Below are positions 22,191-34,459 of a stretch of 64,000 bases of DNA, piece by piece. The notes beneath the pieces are model-generated. The model was not told the DNA's origin. It ran no database searches and saw only the letters and a list, made by a program, of their open reading frames with translations. How positions within the stretch are numbered: the first letter of the stretch is position 1; each line of letters begins with the position of its first letter. This stretch comes from Gari tellinella (lineage: Eukaryota > Mollusca > Bivalvia > Cardiida > Psammobiidae). The stretch covers positions 74,498,328 to 74,562,327 of the forward strand of contig OV277866.1 in the NCBI GenBank assembly GCA_922989275.2. Reading direction: 5' to 3'. Both the position numbers and the translations under genes were made by a program.

Positions 22191-22587
22191 TGCACTAAAT
22201 TGTTGAAGCCACAAACCTAAATACACAAAATGGACTAGTTCACACTGGGAAGGCAAACAAATTTGTTGCGCGCTAATGCTCGGGTGACATCAAATCCAAC
22301 GCCACGGCTCCGAGAAAAGATGGCAGACAGCGTCCAAATTAACCGGGTATGTACACAAATAAGGTGGTTTCTCAAACATATAATTATTAACTATGTATGT
22401 GATAGGTCTCACTGAATGTCTAACAGCCTTGAGTTTGTCTAGGTACAGTTTGTTTGAGGTGTACATGGTTGCAGTGATGCAGTCGTAGATTAGCTTGAAA
22501 AAGTTCCATTCCTTACATAAATTTCTGGAAAAGCTGTCACTAATTGGTCTTAATTGACTGTTTCTGTGAGATTTACAAATGTTTTTG

Positions 22588-22810
22588 TTATCCCTTTCAA
22601 TCCTACAGCCCTCTGTAGAGATTACTGATTACATATGCAAACAGTGTAGACCCTGATCAGAGGGCTCCTCTATAGGAGCCCTCTGATCAGGGTCTGCACT
22701 GTTTGATAGTTTTCATTGCTTTTTGTTGTCATACCAAAAAATGCATGTACTGGAAGAGTCCAAAAGGATAATAAATACCCACAAGATATATTTAGGGTTG
22801 AAAGGGTTAA
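22588..22810. mobile_element. TTAA-type hairpin MITE (C family)
   Basis: TTATCCCTTTCAATCC on the left and GGTTGAAAGGGTTAA on the right bound a strong central palindrome (about 22632-22708) with GACCCTGATCAGAGGGCTCC. From 22811 to 23619 only AT-rich non-coding intron is seen. Confidence 0.7.
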
Positions 22811-23619
22811 GATTCAGTTTTGATTTTAAAAAGTATTTTGATTCAGGGATTCCATTGTCACTGCCTTTCTGGTGAAGAAATGCTCCAATTTGTTATACAA
22901 CGAAGCATGGTCCGATTTATATTAAAATAAATTGGGGCCGAATCAAAATTGAGTATGTTTCAAATTGACAGGTTCCTTGTATAACTTCATTGTTTTAACG
23001 TTTCACTGTTTGTGAACATGTTCAGTATAATGATTTTAACGTACAGAGTTCAATCGGAGAAAATAAACATTATATTGAAGCATCGGCAGCCCTCACAAGA
23101 GAACTGCCCTCCTTTTTTGACGACGTTACTCGTTCCTATTGGCCACAGAAACCAAATGTTATCACAAATTATTTACCGATTTGATGAAACATTCAAGATT
23201 GATACTTTTAAATGCGTAGTCCCACAGATGTATATGTATATTTGATAATTCCTTGTCGCAGTCGAGGTTAAAGCTGATACAATTAGTTTACATGTATTGC
23301 TGATTATTTCTGACGGGATTATGTGTGCCAAACACAGCAAGATTGTGTGTACATGTATACACGAGTGAAGTTTGAATTTGAATGAATAAGTAGTTTAAGC
23401 CAACTCCACCTATTGTCTGATTGTCAACCATAGTGGAACAGGTGCCAAGTGACCGATTCTTTACCTGATGAAAAATAGGTAGATCGGCCAGTCAGTTAAA
23501 ATCTGATAATGACAACACGGTTTAACTCAGTTATTATGAGGAAATCGTATATCATTATTACAAGGTCTTTTAAAAATAATGAAACCCGTCTATCAGCTAG
23601 AACTGCAGCTAAGAACAAC

Positions 23620-23807
23620 CAGGGCTTCAGATAAGAGGAAGTGAACAAATCCTGTATTTTCTCACTCATTTCAGCACTAAATCCTATGGTGTTACTACTC
23701 ATTAGAATTGTCTCAAAGAGACAATTCTAATGAGTAGTGACACCATAGGGTTTTATGCAGAGATAAAGATTTTAGATTTTGAAATACTCCCCTTATCTGG
23801 AGCTCTG
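23620..23807. mobile_element. hAT-like MITE (H family)
   Basis: Starts CAGGGCTTCAGATAAG and ends CTTATCTGGAGCTCTG. ACAAC occurs on both sides (23615-23619 and 23810-23814), a likely target duplication offset by two bases. It lies 125 bp before the acceptor of zinc finger cassette 1. Confidence 0.75.
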
Positions 23808-23932
23808 GTACAACGTAAATCCAATTGTCTCCTTTTATCAGCTGAACAGCTGTTTATGCATAACATAAATTATTCTGACTAAAGAAGATAAAAACAATAC
23901 CGACATCCTTATACCGGTCTTCTGTTTTACAG

Positions 23933-24523
23933 GGCGAATTATGTGAAACACGTGGAAGAAGATTTCAGTCAAAATCCTCGTTATCCAAGCATCACAAAGA
24001 CAGTCATGATATCAAAAAAGTGTCATGCGATCAATGTGGCAAGTTATTTTCCCAAAAATCTAGCTTGCTGGATCATATGGTTGTCCACAAGGATGCCAGA
24101 TCGAAAATTTGCGCAGTATGTGGCAAAAGTTTTAAACACCGACAATCTCTTGCTAGACATGCAGAGGAGCATGAAGAGCGGAAAGAGGACTTGAAGTGCA
24201 CAACTTGTCACAAAATCTTTTTCCGAAGAGACAGCCTAGCCCACCACATGAAGACCCACAGGGCAAAGGAAACATGTGATCAGTGCAACAAACAAGTGAT
24301 ACATCTAAAACTGCACCAGAAAACGTGTAATAAGGAGCGCCAAAATTCTCATGTGTGTGATGTATGTGGTAGGAAGTTTCTGGAAAAACGGTACTTGCAG
24401 GAACATCAAAGGTGTCTGCACTCTTTTGAAGGGCGATATAGCTGTAATCGCTGCAACAGCAAATTCTTTCACAGGGCCTCACTTTTTAATCACAAGCTGA
24501 AATGTGGAAGCGATAACAGTTAA
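23933..24523 (+). CDS. Zinc finger locus, 3' cassette 1: seven C2H2/C2HC-type fingers
   Basis: Terminal coding exon with acceptor TTCTGTTTTACAG (23932), phase 0, stop TAA 24521-24523; 196 codons. Joined to shared exons 1-2 the product would be 436 residues. Finger order: a degenerate one (CETRGRRF...H-x4-H, second Cys replaced by Arg at codon 23951-23953); three canonical ones beginning CDQCGKLF, CAVCGKSF and CTTCHKIF; CDQCNKQ ending in Cys; CDVCGRKF; and CNRCNSKFF ending in Cys. It is expected to be a nuclear DNA-binding protein. The match of exit phase (exon 2) and entry phase here supports the splice. Linkers are not the TGEKP type. Confidence 0.9.
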   Translation, partial: GELCETRGRRFQSKSSLSKHHKDSHDIKKVSCDQCGKLFSQKSSLLDHMVVHKDARSKICAVCGKSFKHRQSLARHAEEHEERKEDLKCTTCHKIFFRRDSLAHHMKTHRAKETCDQCNKQVIHLKLHQKTCNKERQNSHVCDVCGRKFLEKRYLQEHQRCLHSFEGRYSCNRCNSKFFHRASLFNHKLKCGSDNS

Positions 24524-24751
24524 ACCGCTCTTCAAAACATCAAGGGCAGAATCATGGGCCGGTCCCAGCTTGATGTTGAAAGTTCCTTACCATAGTGTCT
24601 TTTTGGTTACTAACCAGGACAGTTAGTCACCCGTGTTTAAGGACTGAAAGACGTTGACAACAATTTGTTTTATTGAATATCATCATAAGGTCAAAATATG
24701 CCAATTCAAAATCATACTGTAATTGATTTCATTTTCTTCAATGTACATGTT

Positions 24752-24944
24752 CAGGGCTCCAGATAAGGAGAAGTAAACTGAACAAATCCAACATTTTCCT
24801 ATTCACTTAAGCACCAAACCCTATGTTGTTACTATTCATTAGAATCGTCTCTTCGAGACAATTCTAATGAGTAGTGACATCATAGGGTTTAAAGCAGAAA
24901 TAAAGACTTACGTTTTTGAAATACTCCCCTTATTTGGAGCCTTG
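24752..24944. mobile_element. hAT-like MITE (H family) with 5-bp duplication
   Basis: Starts CAGGGCTCCAGATAAGG and ends TTATTTGGAGCCTTG, flanked by ATGTT at 24747-24751 and 24945-24949. The central GTCTCTTCGAGAC hairpin is intact. It lies about 230 bp past the cassette 1 stop codon, perhaps in the 3' UTR. Confidence 0.8.
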
Positions 24945-25070
24945 ATGTTATTGCATTCTTTGAGTTGTACATGGATACGATATTATTGACCGAATGCATT
25001 GACAGTGATAGAAGCAACAACAACTGTGACAGCATAAAGAACATCATGCAAATTTACCCATGATTTTTTT

Positions 25071-26529
25071 TTAGCTCACCTGGCTTGAAGTGCCAAGGTG
25101 AGCTATTGTGATCGCCCTGTGTCCGTCGTCGTCCGTCCGTCCGTCGTCAAACTTTTTGTTCAAAGATCTTCTTCTTGGAAACCATTGGGCCAATTTCATC
25201 AAAACTTCATAGGATTGTTCCTTATAGGGTACTCTCTCAGATTTCTTCAAATATAGGTCATCCAATTGAAATTGTGGTTGCCATGGCAACCAATTGAAAA
25301 AACTTTAAAAATCTTCTTGTCAAAACTACAGGTCCGAATTGAAAATAATTTTACCCAAATGTGCCATTGGTGACCCTCTATCAGATTTCTTAAAATATTT
25401 TTCCTATCTTAAAAAACATGGCCGCTAGTGGGTGGGGCAGATTTTCCTTATATGGCTATATAGTGAAAACTTAAAAAATCTTCTTGTCAAAAACTACTGG
25501 TCCGATTTGAAAGTAATTTTATGCAAATGATCCATGGGTGACCCTCTACCAGATTTCTAAAAATTATTTTGATATCTAAAAAAACATGGCCGCCAGTGGG
25601 TGGGGCAAGTTTTCCTTATGTTACTGTATAGTAAAAACTTTAAAAATCTTCTTCTCTAAAACTACTGGTCCAAATTAAAAATAATTTTACACAAATGGTC
25701 AATTGATGATCTTCTACCAGATTTCTTAAAATCATTTTGTTATCTTAAAAAACATGGCCACCAGTGGGTGGGGCAAGTTTTCCTTATGTTTCTGTATGAT
25801 AAAAACTTTAAAAATCTTCTTCTCTGAAACTACCAGTCCAAATTAAAAATAATTTTACACAAATGGTCAATTAATGATCTTCTACCAGATTTTTGAAAAT
25901 CATTTTGTTATCTTAAAAAACATGGCCGCCAGTGGGTGGGGCAAGTTTTCCTTATGTTTCTGTATAGTAAAAACTTTAAAAATCTTCTTCTCTAAAACAA
26001 CTGATCCAAATTAAAAATAATTTTACACAAATGGTCAATTAATGATCCCCTACCAGATTTCTTAAAATCATTTTGTTATCTTAAACAACATGGCCGCCAG
26101 TGGGTGGGGCATGTTACTGTATAGTAAAAACTTTAAAAATCTTCTTCTCTGAAACTACTGGTTCAAATTCAATTTTTTTTACACTAATGGTTAATTGATG
26201 ACCCTCTACCAGATATCTTAAAATCATTTTGTTATCTTAAAAAACATGGTCGCCAGTGGGTGGGGCAAGTTTTCCTAATATTTCTGTATAGAAAAACTGT
26301 CCAAAAAAATTCTCTGAAACTATTGGTCTGATTTAAGAATGATTTTACACAAATAATGATTCATGGGTAACACTTTGCCAGTTTTCTTCAAATAATCTTC
26401 CTAGCTCAAACAACATGGCCACCAATGGGTGGAGGTGAATAAGTGAAAACTTAATCATTACTTGTCCATTTACATGACCGTAATCATGGATACCAGGTGA
26501 GCGATTTAGGGCCGCATGCGGCTCTTGTT
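25071..26529 (+). mobile_element. AGCTCACC-type element with internal tandem units
   Basis: Starts TTAGCTCACCTGGCTTGAAG, with a hairpin to AAGGTGAGCT, and ends AGGTGAGCGATTTAGGG...GGCTCTTGTT. About seven internal units of roughly 155-165 bp each carry AACATGGCCGCCAGTGGGTG, TTTTCCTTATG and AAAATCTTCTTCTCTGAAAC. Copies with the same ends and units are at 31652 and 47441. Non-coding. Confidence 0.85.
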
Positions 26530-26643
26530 TATTTCCCCAACCACAAAACAGAAAGTATTACATGATTGCCCTCTTAAAGTTTTTTCACACTTAACCCATT
26601 ACCCCATAACCTGTTTCAAGTTTTAAAGAAAGTTGATCACTTA

Positions 26644-27759
26644 TGCTAGGTTCACACCAACGGCGCTTTGATGGCGCTTTAAAGCGGCATGCAAAGCGGC
26701 ACAAAAGCGTAACAAAGCTTGATTAAAGCGACAGGGTCGTAATAGATCGTGGGAAAGCTTGGAGTAAAGCGGGACATTCGGCAAGAGCGCCACATTTTTT
26801 GAAACGGTTTAAAAAATTTGGGCGCTCTGTTACGAATTGTTTAAAGCGCCTAGAGCGTATCAAAGCTTAACAAAGCGTAACAAAGCTCAACAAAGCTTGA
26901 CTCAAAGCGTAGGAAAGCTTAACAGAGCTTGGTTCAAAGCGGGGACCCCAGTCTTCACGGTCTGTCACCACTTGACACGCTTCGTTAAGATGTCTCAAGA
27001 TTTGTTACGATTTGGCATAAAGATCTGATACGAGGTCAGACGCTTTCATCAAGATCTGACACGCTTTGTTACGTTTTCATGAAGGACTCGCACGCTTTCT
27101 CAAGAATTGAGACGCTTTGATCAAGGATTGACACGTTTTGTTAGGCTTTGTTACGTTTGGCAAGCTTCCTCACGCTCTTTCATGCTCTCCTACGATACTC
27201 ACGCTCTATCTCCATCCCTATAAATAGCGCTGCGACTTGAGTACCACTCATTGCATTGTTTCAGATGGATCATGTTCTGGTACATCTGGAACTTCTGGAT
27301 CCTGTTGTTCTGACATCGTGTTCTGGAGTCAAAAAGCAATGATTTTGTGGATCTGCTGCCTCTCTTTTTAGGCTCTGGATCAAAAGCGGCATGGAATCGG
27401 CGATCTTGACATTTTCCAATGCGTAACAGAGCTGGACAGAGCGTAACGATGCACAACAAAGCTTGATAATCGTATCAGAGCCTGATTTAAAGCGGCACAA
27501 TCGCATCAAAGCGTAATAAAGCTTATAAAAGCGTGATTTCAAGCGTAGCAAAGCCTGATCAAAGCGGGATCAAAGCGTGAGGAACCATAACAAGTCGGTA
27601 AATAACTCGTCCCAAAGCGGCAACCAATTCGTATAAGAGCGTATCAGAGCTTATCAGAGCGTAAGAGATCGTGCTATTTTTGGAAAAGTAAACAAAAATG
27701 ATGACGCTTTGCTCGCGGCATGTTAAAGCGCGGCATTCGCCGTTGGTGTGAACCTAGCA
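26644..27759. mobile_element. Harbinger-type foldback element built of AAAGCG/CGCTTT motifs
   Basis: TIRs TGCTAGGTTCACACCAACGG (26644) and the complement ending GTGAACCTAGCA (27759); flanking TTA at 26641-26643 and 27760-27762. The interior is saturated with short AAAGCGTAACAAAGCTT-like motifs that change strand near 26960 and again near 27390. It splits an A-family MITE whose TTAACCCATTACCCCATAAC border is at 26590. TTA duplication and motif style are like the coding Harbinger element at 3058. Confidence 0.8.
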
Positions 27760-27934
27760 TTAAGGGTGTATAAAACCCATAAGCCAAATTTTCAAAGTAT
27801 TAAACTTTTTTTCTATCATTGTTTTTTTGGAAGAGCTGTTTATGATGAATAAAAAAATGAAATAAAAAATATATGGTGGTGTCCTTTTGTTTGAGCTACA
27901 GCGATTTGAAAAAGGTATGTCAAATTTGGAATTG

Positions 27935-28890
27935 TTTTTAGCTCACCTGAGCTAGCTCAGGGTGAGCTTTTGCAATCCTTGAATGTCCGGCGTCCGTCGT
28001 GCGGTGTGCGTCGTTCATCGTCAACAATTTTAGTGTTTACACTCTAGAGGCCACAATATTTATCCAATCTTTCTCAAACTTGCTCACATTGTATATTACC
28101 ATAAGAGTTCGAATGAGTTTAATTATGGTTGAAATCAGACTAATAGGTCAAGAGTTATCTACCTTTGAATTGCTGAAAATTCCATATTTGACAGTGTTTA
28201 CACTCTAGAGGCAACAATATTTATTCAATCTTTCTCAAACTTGCTCAGATTGTATATTACCATAAGAGTTCGAATGAGTTTAATTATGGTTGAAATCAGA
28301 CCAATAGGTCGAGAGTTATTTACCTTTGAATTGCTGAAAATGCCATATTTAACAGTGTTTACACTCTAGAGGCCACATTTTTTATCCAATCTTTCTTAAA
28401 CTTGCCCAGATTGTATATTACCATAAGAGTTAGGATGAATTTGATTATGGTTGAAATCAGGCCAATAGGTCAATAGTTATCTACCTTTGAATTGCTGAAA
28501 ATGCCATATTTAACAGTGTTTACACGTTAGAGGCCACAATATTTATCCAATCTTTCTCAAACTTGCTCAGATTGTATATTACCATAACAGTTCATATGAG
28601 TACGATTATAGTTGAAATCTGGCCAATAGGGCGAGAGTTATCTACCTTTGAATTGCTGAAAATGCCATATTTATGGGTGTTTATACTCTAGAGGCCACAA
28701 TTTTTATCCAATCTTTCTCAAACTTGCACAGATTGTATATGACCATAAGAGTTCGAACGAGTGCAGTTATGGTTGAAATCGGACCTATAGATCAAGAGTT
28801 ATCTGCCCTTGAATTGCTGAAAATGCCATATCTAACATCGGTTACACTCTTGAAACAACATTTTTCAATGGATTTTGACATGAACACAAA
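27935..28890 (+). mobile_element. AGCTCACC-type element with GTTTACACTCTAGAGG units
   Basis: Starts TTTTTAGCTCACCTGAGC with a hairpin to AGGGTGAGC and has five tandem units of about 161 bp (starts near 28034, 28196, 28358, 28518, 28677), each with ACACTCTAGAGGCCACAATA and TTTGAATTGCTGAAAATGCC. The expected right end is missing; a pogo-like end follows at 28898. Confidence 0.8.
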
Positions 28891-28897
28891 GTATATA

Positions 28898-29300
28898 CAG
28901 TCAAACTTGCTCATGCGACCACGTGTATTAAACGACCTTTGTGGTAAGCGGCCAGTTTGAATCTCGCCCGATCGGTCTTACTATATAAATTGAGTGTATT
29001 AAACGACTTTTGTCTAACGCGTCCAGCGACCGGTGTTTTTTCACCCCAAGCAACAAATTCCGTTTCATTAAACGACCGCCTCGGGATGAAAAGGTCATAA
29101 TTGATCAATTATGTCCAAACATTGTGACATCTTTTCACACTTATCCGAAATTAAGATCGGTGTTTCTCAAATTCATGAAAGGTGTGAAAATGTACGCAAA
29201 ATCGAAAGTTCATTTTTACGGGAAACTTCGACAAACTCCGTCAAGCACGGAACTTAAGTAAATTGTTTCGAAATTGATTGCCGCTATGAATATTCTAATA
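28898..29300 (+). mobile_element. Pogo-like element, left-end fragment
   Basis: TA then CAGTCAAACTTGCTCATGCG resembles the end at 453 (CAGTCAAACCTGTC), followed by repeated GTATTAAACGAC and TTAAACGACCG blocks. No right end is found before 29393. Confidence 0.45.
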
Positions 29301-29392
29301 GGAATCTAAAGGTTTGACATCTATTACTTTGATTCCGTAGACCCTCTGCTGTTTTTATGGCGACTTCCTTTCAACGCCGGTTGGACAGCCAT

Positions 29393-30520
29393 TTTTTAGC
29401 TCACCTGAGCTAGCTCAGGGTGAGCTTTTGTAATCCTTGAATGTCCGTAGTGCGTCGTTCGTCGTCAACAATTTTAGTGTTTACACTCTAGAGGCCACAA
29501 TATTTATGCAATCTTTCTCAAACTTGCTCAGATGGTATATTGCCATAAGAGTTCGGATGAGTTTTATTATGGTTGAAATCGGACAAATAGGTCATGACTT
29601 ATCAACCTTTGAACTGCTGAAAATGCCATATTTAACAGTGTTTACACTCTAGAGTCCACAGTATTTATCCAATCTTTCTAAAACCTGCCCAGATTGTATA
29701 TGACCATAAGAGTTCGGAAGAGTTCGATTATGGTTGAAATCTGACAAATAGATCAAGAGTTATCTACCTTTGAATTGCTGAAAATGCCATATTTAACGGT
29801 ATTTACACTCTAGAGGCCACAGTATTTATCCAATCTTTCTAAAACTTGCCCAGATTGTATATGACCATAAGAGTTCGGATGAGTTTGATTTTGGTTGAAA
29901 TCGGACAAATAAATCAAGAGAAATCTACCTTTGAATTGCTGAAAATGCCATTTTTAAAGGTGTTTACACTCTAGAGGCCACAAATTGTATCCAATCTTTC
30001 TCAAACTTACTCAGATTGTATATTACCATAAGACTTCAAATGGGTTCAATAATGGTTGTAATCGGATCAATAGGTCAAGAGTTATCTACCTTTGAATTGC
30101 TGAAAATGATATATTTAACAGTGTTTACGCTCTAGAGGCCACAATATTTATCTAGGCTCTCTCAAACTTGCCCATATTGTATATGACCATAAGAGTTAGA
30201 AAAAGGGTGATTATGGTTGGAATCGGACAAATTGATCAAGAGATATCTACCTTTGAATTGCTGAAAATGCCATATTTTACAGCGTTTACACTCTTGCAAC
30301 TACAGTTTTCAATTGATTTTGATTATACTTGTACACAAAGGATGTAGCTATAGGTTCTGGAAGGAGTGCAATTATTGTTGAAATGTTATCGTTGTGGCAA
30401 TAGTTACCTGCCCTTGATATACTTTGAAATGCTAGAAAAAGGCTTCATTTCAGTATTGTTTAGGCTCTAGTTATCTGCCTTTGATGTACTCTACTATACT
30501 ACAGTAGGTCGACAAAACTT
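29393..30520 (+). mobile_element. AGCTCACC-type element with GTTTACACTCTAGAGG units, copy 2
   Basis: Same start hairpin and same unit as the element at 27935; five or six units of about 160 bp (starts near 29479, 29640, 29805, 29960, 30121), the last degenerate. Right end not clear. Confidence 0.8.
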
Positions 30521-31651
30521 GAATGGATTTAGAATAAAACGGGTGAAATTCAAAGGTAAAGCTATCAGGCTTCATTACAAATGGTGAGCGATATCAGGGC
30601 CTTCAGGCCCTGTTGTATTTTGAAGAATCCCCCATGCGTCATGTATACGAAACATTTGACTTTCTGTAGAGGGTGTGTCGGAAATCCCGTGTTTTATTGG
30701 TTGGTGTCTTGTAAACAAAGAAACCGTATTCCCGCCTTTTACGTCCGGGCTATACCGAATAATAACGAGTGAACAAAAATAGATGTTTGCCCTAGTTTGT
30801 ACTCTTTCGCGCATGCCCCGCCTCCCATTTTTTTAGGGAATGCCTGCTAACATAATAATAAACATAGGAACCAATTTCCGAAAATCTATAAATAGTAACA
30901 ACGATCATATTCCTCAAGAATCATGTCAATTTCTCGGCAAATTAACGCACATGGTATCTGTTAATTTGACATTGAAAAAGCGAAGCGTATATCAGCGTTT
31001 TTATGGTGCTGTCTAGTCCACATGTGTACAGTTACATGATATGGAGCTATTTCTCGTCTTTGCCATATCCAGGACGGCACCTGTCAAAAGTTAACTTGTC
31101 GTCAGAGGGGTTCATTGATGAGACTAATTTATGGGGTAATGGGTTAACAGTTCATCCCTGCAGTATCTTTGTTTTATACATCTAAAAGATAACTTCTCTT
31201 TTACCTACATCTTTGAAATTAAGTGCATGTGTAGCCAATATAGACAGAACAATGGAGACGTATTTTGTAGCATTTGTCAAAGGTCAATGTTCAATATGGA
31301 CTGCAATTTGACATGTTTATTGCTAACCTGCATTATAATTTCATCTGTGAATACATTTTATCAAGACATGTAATACATTTTATAAAAACATATCAAAATA
31401 TCATTTAATGCAGAAGTTGTTGTTTGTATTGCAATCTCAATCCATTGAAAATACAGAACAACAAGGATTGTATGGCATTTTATGAAATTATGATCAAATT
31501 GAATTTATTCACAGATGCAAGTTTTATGCTTATTTACAACAAATAAATTATGTCATATTTCTATTAAACTGACATGTTTAATATTTAAGTGACTTTTACC
31601 AGTCCTTTGACATTTTGTAACAAAAATAGGGAATCACTATCGGAATAACTA
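30521..31651. other. Non-coding stretch
   Basis: A small hairpin (CAGGGCCTTCAGGCCCTG, about 30595-30612) and an A-family end (GGGGTAATGGGTTAA, about 31134-31148) are seen. Otherwise AT-rich DNA with no supportable gene. Confidence 0.5.
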
Positions 31652-33238
31652 TTTTTAGCTCACCTGGCACGAAGTGCCAAGGTGAGCTATTGTGATCGCC
31701 CTGTGTCCGTCGTCGTACGTCCGCCGTCAAACGTTTTCTTTAACGATCTTCTTCTTGGAAACCACTGGGCAAATTTCTTCAAAACTTCATAGGATTGTTC
31801 CTTATAGGGTTCTCTCTCAGATTTCTTCAAATATAGGTCATCCAATTGAAATTGTGGTTGCCATGGCAACCAATTGAAAAAACTTTAAAAATCTTCTTGT
31901 CAAAAACTGCTGGTCCGAATTGAAAATAATTTTACCCAAATGTGCCTTTGGTGACCGTCTATCAGATTTCTTACAGTAATTTTGCCATCTTAAAAAACAT
32001 GGCCGCTAGTGGGTGGGGCAGATTTTCCTTATATGGCTATATAGTGAAAACTTTAAAAATCTTCTTGTCTGAAACCGCTAGTCCAATTTGAAAATAAATT
32101 CACACAAATGATCCATGGGTGACCCTCTACCAGATTTCTTAAAATAATTTTGATATCTAAATAAACATGGCCACCAGTGGGTGGGGCACATTTTCCTTAT
32201 GTTACTGTATAGAAAAAACTTTAAAAATCTTCTTCTGTGAAACTACTGGTCCAAATTGAGTATAATTTTACACAAACGATCCATTTATGATTCTCTACCA
32301 GATTTCTTAAAATCAATTTATCTTTAAAATCATGGCTGCCAGTGGATGGGGCAAGTTTTCCTTATTCTTTATAGAAAATCTTTAAAAATCTTTTTCTCTG
32401 AAACTATTGGTCTGATTTCAGAATATTTTTACACAAATAATGATTCATGGGTGACCCTTTGCCAGTTTTTGGCCGGATTGAAAATGCGGTCCATAGATTG
32501 GCGAATGCCGTCCGTCCGTCCTCACTTTGGTTGACCTTTTTGTTAGTGTCAGTTTTAGCCAAAGCTTAAGTCCTACAGCAACTAAATTTGGCATGTACAG
32601 TTATAGTGAGGTCATCATCACATGCTGTGGGTAACAAGGTCACTGTGACCTAGATTTCACGGTCAAATGACTTAGAGAATTCTTGGTTAACCTTTTCGTT
32701 TGCGTCTTGGTTTACCTTTTTGTTAGTGTCAGTTTTAGTCAAAGTTTAAGTCCTACAGCAACCAAATTTGGCACGTACAGTTGTAGTGAGGTCATCTTCA
32801 CATGCCATGGGTAACTAGGTCACTGTGACCTAGATTTCAAGGTCCTATGACTTAGAGAATTCTTGGTTAACCTTTTCGTTTGCGTCTTGGTTTACCTTTT
32901 TGTTAGTGTCAGTTTTAGTCAAATTTAAGTCCTACAGCAACCAAATTTGGCATGTACAGTTGTAGTGAGGTCATCATCGCATGCCATGGGTAACTATATT
33001 ATATATATATATATATACAAAGCAAAAGTGCAGACGATCTGGCCATACCGACCTTGGCAGTTTCTCGTCTTCAAATAATAATTTTCCTAGCTCAAACATG
33101 GTCGCAAGTGGGTGGGGTGAATTTACTAATGCTGGCTTATAGTGAAAATTTAACCATTACTAGTTCATTACCATGACAGTAACCATGGCTACCAGGTGAG
33201 CGATTTAGGGCCGCATGCGGCTCTTGTTGCTCTATCTG
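31652..33238 (+). mobile_element. AGCTCACC-type element interrupted by another repeat
   Basis: Starts TTTTAGCTCACCTGGCACGA and ends AGGTGAGCGATTTAGGG...CTCTTGTT, with the same AACATGGCCGCTAGTGGGTG units as 25071. A different tandem repeat (about 32470-33060) replaces or interrupts the distal units, after which the parent sequence resumes at TCAAATAATAATTTTCCTAG. Confidence 0.8.
32470..33060 (+). repeat. About 180-bp tandem repeat, three units, with ERE-like palindromes
   Basis: Units contain TTTTTGTTAGTGTCAGTTTT, AAGTCCTACAGCAAC and TTGGCATGTACAG. Two units hold AGGTCACTGTGACCT (32637-32651, 32817-32831), which matches the consensus estrogen-response palindrome exactly. The third unit ends in a (TA)n tract at about 32998-33016. 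Confidence 0.8.
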
Positions 33239-34206
33239 CTGCACATGTACTTCATTTCAAAGGTGTAAACTTAATAGAAGTTTTTTAACCATTTTCAAGC
33301 TCAATCTTAACATAAAAACCTGTTTTACGTCTGTACGCTAAAAATAAATGGTAAAGTACTCTTGTTAAGACGATGGACTATATGAGATTATTTGACTCAG
33401 ACCAGGAGCATTGTATTCTTGTATTTATGTAAACATAAGTGTGTATATTTTCATGCAATTTGGGTTATCTATAGGTACATTTATTCCAAATTGGAAGCAA
33501 TTTCATGCACTATTGTACCAGCAGAATGAGAAATTGCTGTCAATGTCGAAACACTTTTCAGTATTGAGTTGCAGATACACTTATTCCCTTCAAAATTACT
33601 GCAGCCGTGCATAAATGAGTGAAGAAGACATTCCGTAAGACCACTCTTGTCCTGCACAAATGGCAATTTCATAGAGAATTCAATGCATTTTTGTTACTGA
33701 GGTTATTTATCTACATGGAGGCAGCTTTTTTTTCCCGGAACCAAAACATTGGATTTGATGTCACACGAGCGTTTGCGTGCAAACCATTTGTTTTGCCTAC
33801 TCAGTGTGTAGATCTAATTCAAGCACACTTCATGCACACTCCTACACATGTATAAACAAAAAGGAACATATCTGTGTTTCATTTCTCAAAAACCATGCAC
33901 AAGCTGTAACGGCTAACATGACGTAATACGGCTTCAAAAATGTGTACGTCTAGAAATGTTGCGCCATTGCGTAGGTGCAAATTGAGTTTAAAATGAAGTG
34001 AGAATCAAAATAATAAATTAATTCTAGTGTTTCATCGTGCAATAACACACCAGGTAGTCCTTGAGATGCTGGTAATTAAATCACTTGGCCTTCGGCCTTG
34101 TGATTTAATTACTATGCACTTCAACTCCTACCCGTGTTTTATTGTATGATAAAATACTTGTATGGTGTAATTTGGAAAAGGAATTGTCCTTTTGAAATCT
34201 CAGGAG
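33239..34206. other. Non-coding stretch with one hairpin
   Basis: A hairpin at about 34073-34111 (TAATTAAATCAC.. GGCCTTCGGCC ..GTGATTTAATTA) is the only structure recognised. Open frames here are short and show no family features. Confidence 0.5.
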
Positions 34207-34459
34207 TTAACCCTTTCCCTTATAGAAGCGACTTTTAGCACATTCATTTTATTCATCCGCTGAAGAAAATAGTTCCAAATTATACCGTAATGAATATGTG
34301 TCATATTTAATACTTTCCTTATTCTAGCAGTTAATAGCTTAAAGCAGGCTGAAAGTAAAGAAGAATGCGCCTTAGGGCGCATTCTGCTTTACTTTCAACC
34401 TGCTTTAAGTAGTCACATATCTTGAATACTAGAAACAATGCTATCAGGTAAAGGGTTAA
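34207..34459. mobile_element. TTAA-type hairpin MITE (A family, CCCTTTCCC variant)
   Basis: TTAACCCTTTCCCTTATAG at the left and ATCAGGTAAAGGGTTAA at the right, with a perfect hairpin around GCGCCTTAGGGCGC (about 34340-34410). The same variant is at 44056 and 44906. Confidence 0.8.

Noticed and set aside
24153..24482. Minus-strand frame opposite the zinc fingers
   Set aside because: Antisense shadow of the seven-finger exon, whose finger motifs are unmistakable on the plus strand.
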